Shown here in pieces: positions 1 to 11,403 of a stretch of DNA of 64,000 nt. This DNA is from Penelope pileata. Lineage: Eukaryota; Chordata; Aves; Galliformes; Cracidae. Under the pieces are notes generated by a model, which saw only the letters and a list, made by a program, of their open reading frames with translations, did not search any database and was not told the DNA's origin. Position numbers and translations under genes: made by a program. Each line of letters begins with the position of its first letter. Within the stretch, counting starts at the first letter, position 1. The stretch spans positions 728,908-792,907 of the forward strand of contig WBMW01005513.1 in assembly GCA_013396635.1 (NCBI GenBank), given 5' to 3'.

Positions 1-1421
1 TGTGTGGCACAGCGTGGTCACTGATGAAGGGGTACAAGATGTGTGTGCAGCGTGGGATCCTGGTATCAGGACGGTGTGCTGGCCCCCAGCTAGCCTGCTG
101 CTGGTCACTTGGAGGATGCTTACATAGACATGTATTTATTTTTCCTCCCTCGTTCTTCTCAAATTTTATCTTACATTTTGTCCCTGATGAAATGAAGTCA
201 GAGCTCTACAATTTGTGCTGAACAATAAATCTATGAAAATGTGACCAACTGGCAACAAGTCTTAAAGCCAGTCCTCCATCCTCTAGAGTTTATTCACAAG
301 CTCTTGACCTAATATGACCATGAACTTGAATAAAATGTTAATAGAGTTTATTGCAGTTCCTCGTGTGACTCGCTGCCACGATAATTAAAACAACATTTAT
401 AACATCACTGGCTGTAGCACACCAGTGCTTAGCAGAAGTGTTGGCAATATGCTCCCTGAAGGTGTGGTGAGGGACTGCTTCAATTAGTTCAGCAGAACTT
501 TGTGTATAATCAAACAGGCTAAGGAGATAGAAAATTAAATTAATCAAAGTTCTTCACACCATTATATATCGAGACCTCACAAATAGATTAGATTACAGTT
601 GACTAAAAAAGTACTTTACTCAGAAAAAGGGAGTGTAATATTTTGTAGGGCAGTGCAAAAGTGTTACTGCTAATGTCTACACATATGTTGGATGCACACT
701 GCTGTCATGTTTTTGCAGATAAAGGACAGCTGTACTTGGGGACCATCATTTTCACTGTGGAGATGGTAGCCCACTTGCAAGTTTTGGGTTTGTTCTCTAA
801 ATGCTCCAAAACAATTGCTCCTATATTCAGATAACCTTCTCTTTCCTGCTGTATTTCTTTTCCTTCACCTGGGAACCTCCCCAGTGTGGAGGTGTCTTTA
901 GTTAGAAATACAGGAAATATCAGGGAAGTTAGCTGAGACTGATCTTTCCTCAGTCTTTTGCAGACCTTAGTTCTCCCCAGTTGTCTAGTAAAACATCCTC
1001 GACACAGGGAATCGCAGTTCTGTCTCTTTGTACATCCTTTCATTCACCTAAATTTTATTAAGAGTTCTTTCAGGTTTGTCCAGCTTTTACATGCATGGAG
1101 GAGTCAAGCTGCTTGGAGGGAAGAAGTAGGTGTAAAGAACAAGTTGCAAAAAGCCTGATTTCATATACAGTCCATCTACCTGTGAGATAGAAAGTAGTAG
1201 TAAGTATGGATGGAACCAGAAGAATGTTGCAATTATTGATGATTTTCAGTAGCATATAGAGATTTATTTCAGATTCCCCTGCTCCTGCAGAAAATTAAAG
1301 ACATTTGATGAAACATTACTTTCTTTCCGGAGATAGGAGCAGTTGTAATGCTTCCATCCAGTTGTTGTCTTCTTTTGGGGGCTATATTTGTTTCTTAAAG
1401 TGATACAAGAAAAAGTAGAAA
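1..1421. other. Single-copy AT-rich DNA, no gene recognised
   Basis: No repeat family or recognisable coding sequence is seen. Open frames here are at most 112 codons, lack known motifs and have no partner exons. Positions about 298-560 hold an AT-rich, TAAT-containing stretch that could be a conserved non-coding element, judged on texture only. The segment ends at the TA dinucleotide that flanks the mariner copy. Confidence 0.6.
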
Positions 1422-1426
1422 TACAA

Positions 1427-1456
1427 AGGCTGCTCCAAAAGTAATGTCTCCTGTTT
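1427..1456 (+). repeat. Left terminal inverted repeat of the mariner copy
   Basis: The outer end reads AGGCTGCTCCAAAAGTAATG and onward. It pairs with 1941-1970 at 24 of 30 positions and is the expected binding site of the family's transposase. Confidence 0.85.
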
Positions 1457-1586
1457 TTATTATTTTGGCCCATGATGTCAGAGGTGGATGTTGGTGGCAT
1501 GGCAGTACAGGCTGAACCTTCCCACCATTATTCCATTCCACGTTGTTGCTGTGTGACATGGCAGCAGAGGGGCACTCTGACAATGG

Positions 1587-1860
1587 TGTCTGACATGGAA
1601 GCGTGGATGAAGCAAAGGTATGAAATTGAATTCCTACATGCAGAAAACATTGCACCCATTGCATGCATCAATGCTTGCTGAACATTTATGGAGACCAAAC
1701 AGTGGCTGTGAGCACAGTGAGGGGTGGCTGGTGCATTTCAGCAGTGGTGACAGCGACAGTGGGGCATCTCCACTGGTGCAGATTTTTATGAGCACAGTAT
1801 GCAGGTTCTTGTTCATCTCTGGCAAAAACACATAAGTAATGGTGGTGACTATGTTGAAAA
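1587..1860 (+). pseudogene. Broken mariner transposase remnant
   Basis: The plus strand encodes pieces of a mariner transposase in several frames. One piece, from about 1596, reads MEAWMKQRYEIEFLHAEN. It is followed by a frame break near 1675. A second piece, in the helix-turn-helix region, contains IYGDQTVAVSTVR and then FSSGDSD near 1735-1757, with another one- or two-base frame change between them. After about 1757 the text jumps to what looks like the transposase C-terminus (the word GGDYVEK in degraded form near 1840-1860). The whole catalytic core with its Asp-Asp-Asp triad is therefore missing. It cannot make a working enzyme. The family assignment is firm; the deletion point is an estimate. 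Confidence 0.75.
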
Positions 1861-1940
1861 GCAGCATTTTGTAGCTGAGACTTTGCTCTATCCAGTAGTG
1901 CTATTGTGCTCTTTGTAGCTGTTGTCATTCCCATGGAAAT

Positions 1941-1970
1941 AAATAGGAGGCATTACTTTCAGGGCAACCT
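1941..1970 (-). repeat. Right terminal inverted repeat of the mariner copy
   Basis: On the minus strand it reads AGGTTGCCCTGAAAGTAATG and onward, matching the left end at 24 of 30 positions. It is followed by a TA that matches the TA before the left end, once three unpaired terminal bases are allowed on each side. Confidence 0.85.
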
Positions 1971-1975
1971 ACATA

Positions 1976-4470
1976 TATTGCTTCTCTTACTTGAGAGAAA
2001 ATGTTAGTTTCATGTTTCTTTCCTTCAGAAATTTAAAACAAGTACATTGTGTAAAAATGATTAGGTAGAGGGATTTAATGGGTAGGACAGGATTTGTAGG
2101 TAGAGTTTTTATTTCTATCAGGTCTGCTGCTGTGGTTGGAGAAATAAACTTCCAGGGGCATGAATATTTCTGCATCTTGACGTTCTGATGAAGCAACTAG
2201 GTGTCGCTCCTCTCAGACTGACAGTCCAACCTGCCTCGGTTAAATTTCTCAATCCAAGGTCAGTAGTCTTGGGTTCCTAGTGAGTGTTGCAATGTGTGGA
2301 AAGGCCAGAGACATTGCAATCGGATCTTCCTGCCTGGGGAGGAAGAGGGCTGTAACTTTGGAAGGAGCTGAAGCCTATTGTAAAGCCTATTTTTGAATAA
2401 ATGTGTGTGATTGGATTGTAGTGGGAAATAAAACATTTTTACATGCATTTTAATTTGATGGATGATTTAATCATGGCTGCTTCAAAAGTTTTTGAAAACG
2501 TCCGTTGTTGGATATCTTCATTTCTGTGGGATGCCTGCCATTCTTTCCCAGACAGTTGGCACTGCCCACCCTGGTGCCAGGCTTCCCTCCTGCTCTCTTC
2601 TCTGCTCTGTGTCAGCGGGGCTGGTAAGCGACCATGAGTTGAACTTGTGAGGCAAATGGTATAAACTGAGGTGATGGAACTGGAACGTTGGGGTTGTTTA
2701 TAGGGGCTCAGAATCTGCTCCGTTCTTTATCTATTTAAGGCTTCCCTCAGTAAATGCCACCGACTTTCAGGTGATGAGAGTGTCTTGTTGATTGTCAGAA
2801 TGCCTGTAGTTAGGAGCTAGTGCCATTTGGTGCGGTATTAGTTCCTACACCAAGGCAAATACCAGTACCAAATTTTATCTTGCAGACTTATATCTCACCT
2901 GACTTTCTCTGTGACTAATTGTCGTTCATTGTCACCCTCAAGCATAATTTCTGTCAAGCCGTAGGAGCTGGCTAAAATGAACACTTGGAGCTGGAGTTGC
3001 ATGCTGGTCCGGTTGTTTTTCTTACTAACAGTTTTGTAAGATGTATTTGTAACAAGTAAATGGTTAAATAATGTTTAACTTTGTTTTTTCTCTTTTCCCA
3101 TGGAGACAAAATATCTAAAGCACATTAATCCCTGGGTCTGACTCAGGTATGGTAGATTTCAAAGTAGGTAAACTGTAGGGCTCAGTTCCCCCTCCCCTTT
3201 TCTCCACCCCCACATCCAGAGACAGAAGTAACCTAGTATCTGAAGAATGCAAGTTATGCAGATGTTCAAAAGGCCAAATAAAACAAATAGATGGGCCGCA
3301 GCTGCTAGAACAGCATAAAGCAGAGAACATTTGCTGCTGTGATGAGAATGCTGTATTTCAGCATGCTTGGCTTTTGCCTGTTTGAGAAAAACAGCACGGT
3401 GAATAAGTTTAACCAGTTTTTATCTTATTGTGACTTTAAATCGTGATTGCTTTCACAATTGTTGAAATTGCACAAAAACAAAGAAAAACTAGCTTTTAAT
3501 GAGGGAATGGGAGGGTAAGAAGTGTCAGTGTCCTTTTGTAGGAAGGAAAGGAATATTCTACAGAAGCACAACTATTGTGCTTTGTTCCTAATCTTCACAT
3601 GAAAAGTGACAGACTTGCATGAAAGTATCTGCAAAAAAATATCCCCCCATTTGGAGAATTTAGTATGTTGAAGATGCCTTCAAATATCCTAAAATTAAAA
3701 CAGGAGACCAGACACCCTGCAGTATATTAAAGATCAGCTTTCCATTAGAATTTTTGGGGTTGTGGGAACCCAAGAAGGTTCACTGCCCAATATATCCTTC
3801 TAAACTGGATGGCATCTGGAGATAAAGATTAAGAAAACCTATGCCATATATGATGGGACCAAAACATTCGTCAGATTTGAGTAAGTCATTGTACAGATTG
3901 GTGAAATTGTTGAACAGTTTTAGGGCATTCCTAAGCAACACAATGGAGTGCCATAGAAAGATGCCCAAGCAAATACTACCCTCCTCTGGTACATTTACAT
4001 AGCACAACCCTTTGCAAAAATTTTACTGTTGTTCTGAGAATAACACCAACATGTCACAGCAGTGTAGTAATATACTTGTGGTCTATGGGAGGAGAACCCA
4101 GTTCTCCTTTGCCAGCATTTCATATTGCTGCTTCAGCTCTCATTGCACAGAGTAAACTCACTTGCCTAATGGGGTACCATGTACATCTCATGAACTTGGG
4201 CAGCTTACTCTATCTGTGTGTTTTTTCAGCATGGTATATAGAACAGCAAGCCAGGTGTGTTGTCTTCATCCTGGGCTTTTCAAATTTGGTCACCTGGGAA
4301 TTACCAGACAATGTCATGATTTTAAGCATCTGAGTTAGTATGTTGGACTCAAAAGGGATTTGGACTTGTATGTTACATACGTGTGTGGCAATTATGTAAT
4401 TCAAGAGATTTGTCAGCTCCTGTGTATTTGGGAATTTGGTTCTTGGACCAAACTAAATCTCTTTACACAA
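1976..4470. other. Single-copy DNA, no gene recognised
   Basis: This is mixed-composition sequence without recognisable repeats. Open frames stay below 90 codons and none has a domain or a matching splice context. Several AATAAA-type hexamers occur but are not tied to any transcript signal. I see nothing else to annotate. Confidence 0.55.
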
Positions 4471-4745
4471 TCTGATAGTGATAGGACAAGGGGGAATGGT
4501 TTAAAACTAAAAGAGGGGAGATTTAAGTCAAATGTTAGGAGAAAATATTTTACTCAGAGGGTGGTGAGGCCCTGGCACAGGCTGCCCACAGAAGTTTTGG
4601 GTGGTCCATCCAAGGTGTTCAAGGCCAGGTTGGATGAGGCCCAGGGCAGCACGATCTAGTGGTTGGCAGCCCTGCCAACAGCAGGGGGATTAGAACTGGA
4701 TGATCTTTAAGGTCTCTTCTAACATAAGCCATTCTACGATCTATA
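4471..4745 (+). mobile_element. CR1 LINE, 3' end fragment
   Basis: CR1 is the dominant non-LTR retrotransposon of birds, and most copies are cut short at the 5' end. This copy starts near GATAGGACAAGGGGGAATGG and continues through the typical AAAAGAGGGGAGATTTAAG, CCTGGCACAGGCTGCCCA and GGATGATCTTTAAGGTCTCT blocks. It ends in CCATTCTACGAT, which corresponds to the short ATTCTATG-type tail repeat of CR1 3' termini. The short open frame over it (to about 4659) is the degraded end of the CR1 second reading frame plus 3' UTR, not a host gene. Only the last roughly 270 bp of a roughly 4.5 kb element is present. Confidence 0.93.
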
Positions 4746-4750
4746 TAGAT

Positions 4751-6928
4751 ATATTTTTTTCTAATGAACTGACAGGACCCTGAAGTACCCCAAGTTTTGA
4801 GTTGGATCCACCTACAGACAGACCTCAAAGCTTTTAATCTCTGAATCCAAACTTTTATTTGATTAGAATAATTAAATTTTAAACAGAATAAATGCAAAGC
4901 AGCTAGGCAAGACAGATGGAAATAAGTATATGAAAAACTTGCTGTTTTCTGCTGTATTTCTGCAGATGGGTCTTAACACAAGAGCAGATTTTATCCAGTT
5001 CAGTGAATTTCTGAGTTGCATGAAACTCTGTGCGGTTCTGTCTGGTCCCTTAGAAACTCCTTCCATTTCCTCTGAGGCTCAGCTGTGTTTGCAGTCTGTT
5101 CCTCATTACAGGCTCTTCGTGAGCTGTAGGTACCAAGCTGCTTGCTGTGACTCCTACCTGCTGCAAACACAGTATTTAACCTTCTCCTTCCTAAGTATGT
5201 TCAGCAGCTCCCCATGGAAAGGAGCACCCATCTCGCATAGAGGTCTGCTAATCCGGTCACTTAAAGAAATGGAATGGGTCATATAGATATTAAATGCTAT
5301 CTTGTACATCTGCAACTTCTTTTGTTTGCAGATTTCTTGACCTAAGAGGCAAGATGATGTTCTCTGTATTCATGAATAAGTGTACGTGCGTGCTCATGTA
5401 CCAATGAATGGTCTTCACAGAAGATGCTTTTATGGAAAAAAAAAAACGTAATGTAGCATGATTATTCCAAAAGGCCACTGATGCCTGCTTGGAGATAGAG
5501 AAATCCTCTCACAAGAGTATAACTAATGTTTAAAAAGAAATTAGCAATCAGACATAAAAGAACACATTTGCCCACTTAAAATGGTGTTGAGTCATACCAT
5601 TAAGGCTTTTAACTTGCTTATTTGCATTGCAAACTTGTTATGAAGTCTATCATTTTCTCTTGGGGAAATGTCTCTTGGGGAAATTGAACTCTCTTCTTCA
5701 CTTGATGGCATTTGCACAATATGCTCCCGATGTTTGAGGAGTGGTGGGCATGATCTTTGAGCTCTGCTAGTATGGTAATAGAAGAAAATGATAATAAAGA
5801 CATTTGTGTCATGTGACAAAATCAAATCTTCTGGGTTTATTATGTGCTTTTCTCTAAGGATGACTACAAGTTGACCCTGAATGGAGGATAGCTAAATAGA
5901 TTGGGAATGAAGCAAACCGTTGTGTGGTGCATGGTCACCTTGTTACTGGGCTGTGCTCTGAATCCCTGTACTTAGTGGGAACAGAAGCAGGACTTGTCTG
6001 ATAAGATCAGACAAGATCATTGAACATAATAGAGCAGTTCTGTGTTTTTTTGAACTTTATTATATAACTAATAACTCATTATTTAACCGTAATACAATAT
6101 GTTGTCATGTAGTCAAGTTTCTACTGCTTCACATGAAGATTTGGGGAGATTTAATACTGTAGTGAATGGAAGAGAGGTAAAATGATGTCAAATTCTGGTG
6201 TGATGTTTGGGAGATTTTCGTAGTACATTCACGCATGTGTCCAGGTTTGTATTTGTTTCTTTCTTTGAGTCAAATAGGTACATGCCATTCAGATGGATGC
6301 TGCTTCTTTTAATTGCATGCAGCACTGCAGTCTGCGTACTGCCGTGCATTTGGATGTTGGAACATGAGTGTCTGTTGGTGGCTGCTGTTTGATGCTTTTA
6401 TAAAGGAGGTTGCTAAAAGCCATGGAGTTCTGGTATCTATGCAGTGATCTCCTTAAGGACTGGGATCTGAGTAATTTGTTGTATGAAGGACACCTAGCAG
6501 CTCCAGTGCTTTAGCTGACAAGGCAGATGACAGGACCCCCTGGTAGCTCATTCATTACCAGCTGCATTACAGCAGTGCTCAATCTTTATTTGAGGGTGGA
6601 TCCCAACTCTGGCAACCCCTCTGCTTGTACAAAGCAACAAGCAATCCATACCCTAAAACTTCATAGTCTGAGTTGACAGCTGTGGAAAGAGAAACAGGCG
6701 CTCCCAGGAGATGTGGTTTGTCCCAAGTCACGCAGAAAACACAAGTATCGAGGACAGAAAGCAGCTCCCTTGCCTCCTGCTGCAGTGCTCTGCTTGTTGC
6801 CTGGCACAGCTGCTGAGCCCACCCGGGCACGCGCTTCAGGATGGATTCCTTCTGGGTAGAGCTACTCAGCTAATCGTTGTGAGTTAAAAATGAAAGCTAG
6901 CTTTTATTTCCAGCCCCCTCCCTCCCAC
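4751..6928. other. Single-copy DNA, no gene recognised
   Basis: No recognisable gene or repeat family is seen. Positions 4930-5286 are open for 118 codons on the plus strand, but the peptide has no motif and looks like chance. A 15-bp tandem duplication sits at 5656-5684. Confidence 0.55.
5656..5684 (+). repeat. 15-bp tandem duplication
   Basis: The unit TCTCTTGGGGAAATG occurs nearly twice in tandem (5656-5670 and 5671-5684, the second copy lacking its last G). It is too short to assign a function and probably reflects replication slippage. Confidence 0.8.
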
Positions 6929-6945
6929 TTTTTTTTTTTTTTTTT
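6929..6945 (+). repeat. Poly-T run (17)
   Basis: An uninterrupted run of 17 T. It is a simple repeat, possibly the reverse-strand tail of an old retrocopy, but no element body is recognisable next to it. Confidence 0.9.
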
Positions 6946-7772
6946 GCCTCATTATAGTTCTCTTTTCCATATTCATGTTAGACTCTTTCCATATTTAGTG
7001 TTTGAGATTTTATGGAAATATTGCTAGTCAAGTGCTACACTTGTGAGAAGGTGAAATGAGGACAAAACACAGGGGACAGATCAGAATCTTTAATCTTTGC
7101 TGCTGCATGTAATTTATAAAGTGCATTAATCTGGTTTCATTCATTTACTGAACCATTTTGCACTCTGTCTCTGCTGCCTTGCCTTTGTTTTAGCTGGTCT
7201 GAAGCCAATTAAAAAAATCATTTAACTAACACAGCAAGGAGGTTTAGTGCTTGTGCTTTTTTTGTCTGAGGTCCTGAGGGTCTACCCCACAAAGTTGTGG
7301 GGGAGTGTAAGTAGTGTTGTTGTGCTTAAACAAATCCATTTCATTGCAGAGTTTTCCCTGTCATAATGATCAGTTTGCAGCACAAATCTCATTGATTTTT
7401 CACAGTCCTGTGAAAAAAACAAAACAATGAACGGTTGATGAATAGCGCTGAGAGAGACTTGGGAGAGACTCATTCTGTGGCTGGTGGAGAAGCCCCAGAT
7501 GTTGCTCGCCTTTCTGCCTGGCTTCTGCTCCCAAAACCTTTTGCATTGAGCCTGGCCTCTAGGTAGAAGGGGCCAGGAAATTCAGCGGTACCCGTGAGAG
7601 TCTGTGAGCTCCTAAGGAAATGGAGGAAGAGCAGCAGCCGCAGTGATGGAGAGCGCAGCCTTGCTGGGGTCAGCAGTGCCCCGCCGGTGGCTGTGTGTGC
7701 TCGCACCAAGAGTGACCCCCCGGCTTGCCTTTTGTAAACTTGCAGGCAGAATAATTGGGGCATGAGGTTGCC

Positions 7773-7794
7773 TTTTTTTTTTTTTNTTTTTTTT
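7773..7794 (+). repeat. Poly-T tract with undetermined base
   Basis: A T run of about 22 positions is broken by an N at 7786. The N is an assembly or base-calling uncertainty inside a homopolymer, so the run length is not reliable. Confidence 0.95.
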
Positions 7795-8951
7795 CCTTTT
7801 TCTCCTCCCTGCTACAGATTTTTATAGCTCTTTCCAGGGTCAGCGGGCAAGGAAATGAGCTATATGTTTCTAGAAAGACAAAAACCACACAGTATTGGAG
7901 AAGTGCAGATTTCTCAGTAGTGCTGTGTTAATTGCCCTTCAATTTCAAGAGGTCTGCTTTACTTTTACATTCTGATTTCTGGCAGAGTAGTGCCCCTGTG
8001 CTGACCCCTTTTCATCTACTCTTATGCAAGGTGTATTTAAATAGCTGGATTGTAAATCTGCGTCTGGAAAACTTCCCACCTCGCTGGCCGCTGCCCTCAG
8101 TGTGACTGTTTGTGCCGAGCCACCGCACAGAGCTGTGCGGTGGGAGTGGGGCTGCCGCCTGCGCGCTGCCAGCAACCTGGGCTGCTCCTGGCCTTTGCTT
8201 TGTCTGCTATCGATTGGCTGCGTATGTCAAACTATTACTTCAGATGCTCCAGGTTTTTTATGTGCTCTGTTGTCTAAGCCTGGCTGCATCTTCTGACCTG
8301 TGCTGGAAATTCTAGGGGCAGAAAATCTCTCATCGGCAGTGAGACGTGCAGTTTTGTGTTGTACAGGGAAGAAGATGATCGTGGAAGTGTAGGGAGATGA
8401 ACAGAGAACGACTACCATCTTCAACAATCCTCAACTACTTATTTTTTAGGATACTTAAAAATTATTGGCCTGCATATTAGAATGCCACATTTTATTACTT
8501 CAGTCACTTGCTTTTGAAAGATTTGTTTTCGTACTGAGATTAAATGCAAAGGCTTATATTCTTGCCAAACAGAAAATGTTTTTCTGACTTTGTTCAACAT
8601 TGTTAAGTTCGGATGCGAGAACATAAAAGCACAGGGGAGTTTACAGAAAATGTGAATTTTGGTCTGATTTTTTGTCATAACATTTTTGCTGTGTTTTTCT
8701 TTTCTCCAGCCCGCGCTGTCCATGTGGGGCTGCTGGAAGCAGGACTCCTTGGGCTTCACTGTACCCAGGGAATTCAGGATCCTGTGACAATTAACAGGAA
8801 GATCAGGCAGGAGAACTTTGTTCAATCTCACTTTTCCAGTCTGAATACCCAGAAAAGAAGTGTGTGCACTGAGCTTTAGGATATGTAAAGAGCAAGTTTC
8901 TGACTGGTTTGGTTAGACTGTTGTTTGGAGGGGAAAAAGAAGAAGGAAAAA

Positions 8952-8974
8952 AGCTGACATCTGAGATGTCAGCT
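8952..8974. repeat. Perfect 11-bp palindrome with 1-base centre
   Basis: AGCTGACATCT (8952-8962) is followed by a single G and its exact reverse complement (8964-8974). It could extrude as a small cruciform or bind a dimeric factor. No function can be assigned from sequence. Confidence 0.85.
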
Positions 8975-9548
8975 GTTTCAGCAAAGGAAATGGGCAGAAT
9001 TTGACGGAGTTTGAGAACTGTGGGTTGGGAAGATATCAGACACAAAAGCTTTAGCTATTATAAGTCTATTGTTTTACAGGAAAAGAGATAAGGTTAAAAT
9101 AACTGCAAAAGAACCTATTAATGGTGGGGAAAATACTGTCTGCTTTATTGTCAATCACTTGACATGACTCAAAATAGAGTACAGTTGTGCAGGGTGACAT
9201 ATAAACAGCTGATGTTCTAATGCAGATCTGTGCTTTGAGGAGTGCTCTGCGACAGACCGGGTAAGGGCAGCAGCCCTATGTCGTTGCAGTTCTTACTCAT
9301 CTTTTGGATGATGGAAGTACTTCATCTAAAGGTGAGAGAGTCATGGGATTGTGATCGCTTAGCACCTGAATGAGGTTTTATAACATAACTATGTGTCTGC
9401 CACCAGCAGAAGGAAAAATTGAACTCCTGCCCATATGTCCCCACTGCATCCCCTGAGTTGGTTCACCTCTGTTGGTCGGGTATTTAGCCATCCATCTTAA
9501 CTTCTCTGGGTCGGTATGTAACTGAATGAGCTCACTACCATGGGAAGG

Positions 9549-9564
9549 AAAAAAAAAAAAAAAA
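9549..9564 (+). repeat. Poly-A run (16)
   Basis: A simple A homopolymer with no adjacent recognisable element body. Confidence 0.9.
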
Positions 9565-10625
9565 TGCAAGCCGTGAGCTGGTTCTTGAGTTCCAGTGAGC
9601 TGAGCTGCCTTGCTGAGGGTCAGTGTGTGCTGGTGCCAGCAGAAGAGCACAGTCAGCAGAGGGACCAGCTTTTAGGACAACTGTGAGCCGTTCGACTGTC
9701 TTATTTGCAAAAACCTTGCCCTTTCAGTTTTTTGTGTCTGCTTTTAAGGACAAGAGCTTCACAGTATGTGTCTTCCATGTTGTCTGTGTGTGTTTTGTTC
9801 CTCAGAGGCACAGTTGCCCATACCACAAAGCAGAGGCTGCTGAGGACATGGAGGAACTCACTCTGAGAAGTACTCCCCTTCCAGTAGATCCCCACAGCCC
9901 TCTTGTTTTCCCCCTGGACCCTTCACAGGGTTGTTTTGAGCTGGTGGAGCTCAGCTCAAGTGTCTGCTTTTGCACATGTCTAGCCCAGTGCCTGCATGCT
10001 TCTTTTCCCAGAAGAGTGCGAGACAGTGGACACTGGTGTCCAGCTGGTGACCTGTGTGAAGCAGTGCAGAGTAGCAGCACCTCCACCAGCTCTGCTGAGT
10101 GCCCCTGAGGATGGCCCTGAGGAGCCCCAGGGCAGCTGGCACAGCGAGGGCAGGAAGGCCTCTTGGGGATGCTGGTGCCCGCTCAATGGCTGCAGGCCCT
10201 GGATATGCTGCTCCTCTTCCATATGGGCCAGAGCTGGTTTCAGCACCTGCCCAAGGCAAGGAGCAGCCTCCAGGAGCGGGACTGCTTGCCCTGAATGGAA
10301 CCGGGCTCTGTGGTTTCCCCTTGCAGCTTGAGGGAGAGGCCAGGCCACATGTGGCCATGCAGCCCCGTGCAGGCAGCTGCTGCGGAGCTCTCCTCGCTGT
10401 GGCTGCTGTGCCCTCTGAGGAGAGCCCGGCACAGGCTCTCTGGGGAGTGCTCCTGCCCCAGCTTTGTGTCGCCAGCCTGGAAGCAGTGCTGTGAGCAGCT
10501 TCTGGCAGAGGCTGGAAAGCAGCCCCACGCTGCGACCTTCTCTGTCCGTCTGCCCTCGCTGTGCCCTGTGTGGCTGGGCTGGGAGTGCTGGGGCTCAGTG
10601 GGTGCTGTGCTCCATGTGTAGCTCT
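9565..10625. other. GC-rich patch with chance open frames on both strands
   Basis: This kilobase is rich in G and C and poor in stop codons. It therefore shows long overlapping open frames on both strands, including 237 codons at 9951-10664 (minus), 182 at 9980-10528 (minus), 161 at 9623-10108 (plus) and 131 at 10099-10494 (plus). The peptides are Ala/Ser/Pro/Cys-rich with no domain, and none has a clear exon structure. It has many CAG/CTG and CCTG words but relatively few CpGs, so it is not a CpG island. I do not call a gene. Confidence 0.6.
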
Positions 10626-11403
10626 GGTTTGGAAAGGTGAATTGTGAAGGTGCCATATTGACATCTGTGCCTTTCGTAGGCTGGAACTAATGGCTGCAGA
10701 ACACCCTTGCAGTTCTCTGTCTGTTCAAATGAAGAGCGCATATGTTAATCCTTGCTCTTGTATCTTTTAAATTCCTTTCTCCCACTAAATGCGAAGGGCC
10801 TGAAATATTCCACGAGGTTCAGCTTTTGAAGACATGAGAATGTGCGCATGTGTTTCTTTTCCTCTCGCAATCTAAGCACACATTTCAAAGGATTACAAAA
10901 TCCGGGTTGATAACGCACTTGGGTAGTGTTGCTGTATCAAAAACACAGCAGTTCCATGGAAACCCGGAGCTGCTGTGTGCCGGCTGTGCCCGGAGCTCCC
11001 TGTGTGAGTGGCGGGCTGCGTGCCGGAGCCGCCAGGGCCTCAGCCCTGGGAAGGGTCCGCGGCCTGCAGCGCTCCGCTGCTTACAGTGCTGGGGATTATG
11101 CACATTAAGAATCGAATTTATGGCCCCATTAAATTGCTGTAGGAATTTTGCCACTGGCTTTGGTCAGGCAGTGATTTTACTAACAAATGTAACAAATCCA
11201 AGAAATCCAGTCATTGCCTCTGGGGAGTTTACGGGAGTGGGGAAGAGGATTGCTTAGGAAATGAAAAGGGAGGGATGGATACTCTGGTTGTGTGCACTTC
11301 ACTTTCTGTACCAAGAAGAAAACTTTGTCATTTGCAGTGTGTGCTTTACTCCTTTACAGAGTTCTGACTTCACATGGCTGTTGGGGGGAGCCCTGTAATA
11401 ATT
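10626..11403. other. Single-copy DNA with a small CpG-rich core
   Basis: Apart from the CpG cluster at 10961-11080, nothing is recognised. A plus-strand open frame of 135 codons at 10850-11257 crosses that cluster, but it has no motif and is best explained by the GC-rich middle. Confidence 0.5.
10961..11080. promoter_or_regulatory. Short CpG cluster (weak candidate regulatory element)
   Basis: I count about 11 CpG dinucleotides in 120 bp, far denser than the flanks, with CCCGG and GCCGG words. It is too short for a standard CpG island. It could be a weak promoter or an unmethylated regulatory site, or just local GC-rich sequence. No TATA box or gene start can be tied to it. Confidence 0.25.

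Larger units (their letters stand above)
1424..1973 (+). mobile_element. Internally deleted mariner DNA transposon (Galluhop-like)
   Basis: This is a short, non-autonomous Tc1/mariner element. The terminal inverted repeats are at 1427-1456 and 1941-1970. Aligned as inverted copies they match at 24 of 30 positions and share the block AAAGTAATG. A TA dinucleotide lies immediately outside each end (1422-1423 and 1974-1975), as expected for mariner insertion. The interior carries remnants of a mariner transposase on the plus strand. At about 550 bp it is well under half the roughly 1.3 kb of a full-length mariner. The family assignment to Galluhop, the mariner described in chicken, rests on my memory of that family's ends and N-terminal coding sequence. 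The element end to end is clear; the exact subfamily is less certain. Confidence 0.9.
6946..9548. other. Single-copy DNA, no gene recognised
   Basis: This is mostly AT-rich sequence with a moderately GC-rich part at about 7480-7720 and 8060-8170. Open frames reach 130 codons (8439-8831, minus) without any domain. It contains the poly-T tract with an undetermined base at 7786 and a perfect short palindrome at 8952-8974. Confidence 0.55.

Noticed and set aside
4360..4659. 99-codon open frame
   Set aside because: Its second half is the CR1 3' end; the first half is flanking DNA. It is not a host gene.
9951..10664. 237-codon minus-strand open frame, longest in the window
   Set aside because: It lies in a GC-rich patch where frames on both strands are open, has Ala/Ser/Pro-rich composition without a domain, and has no exon context.
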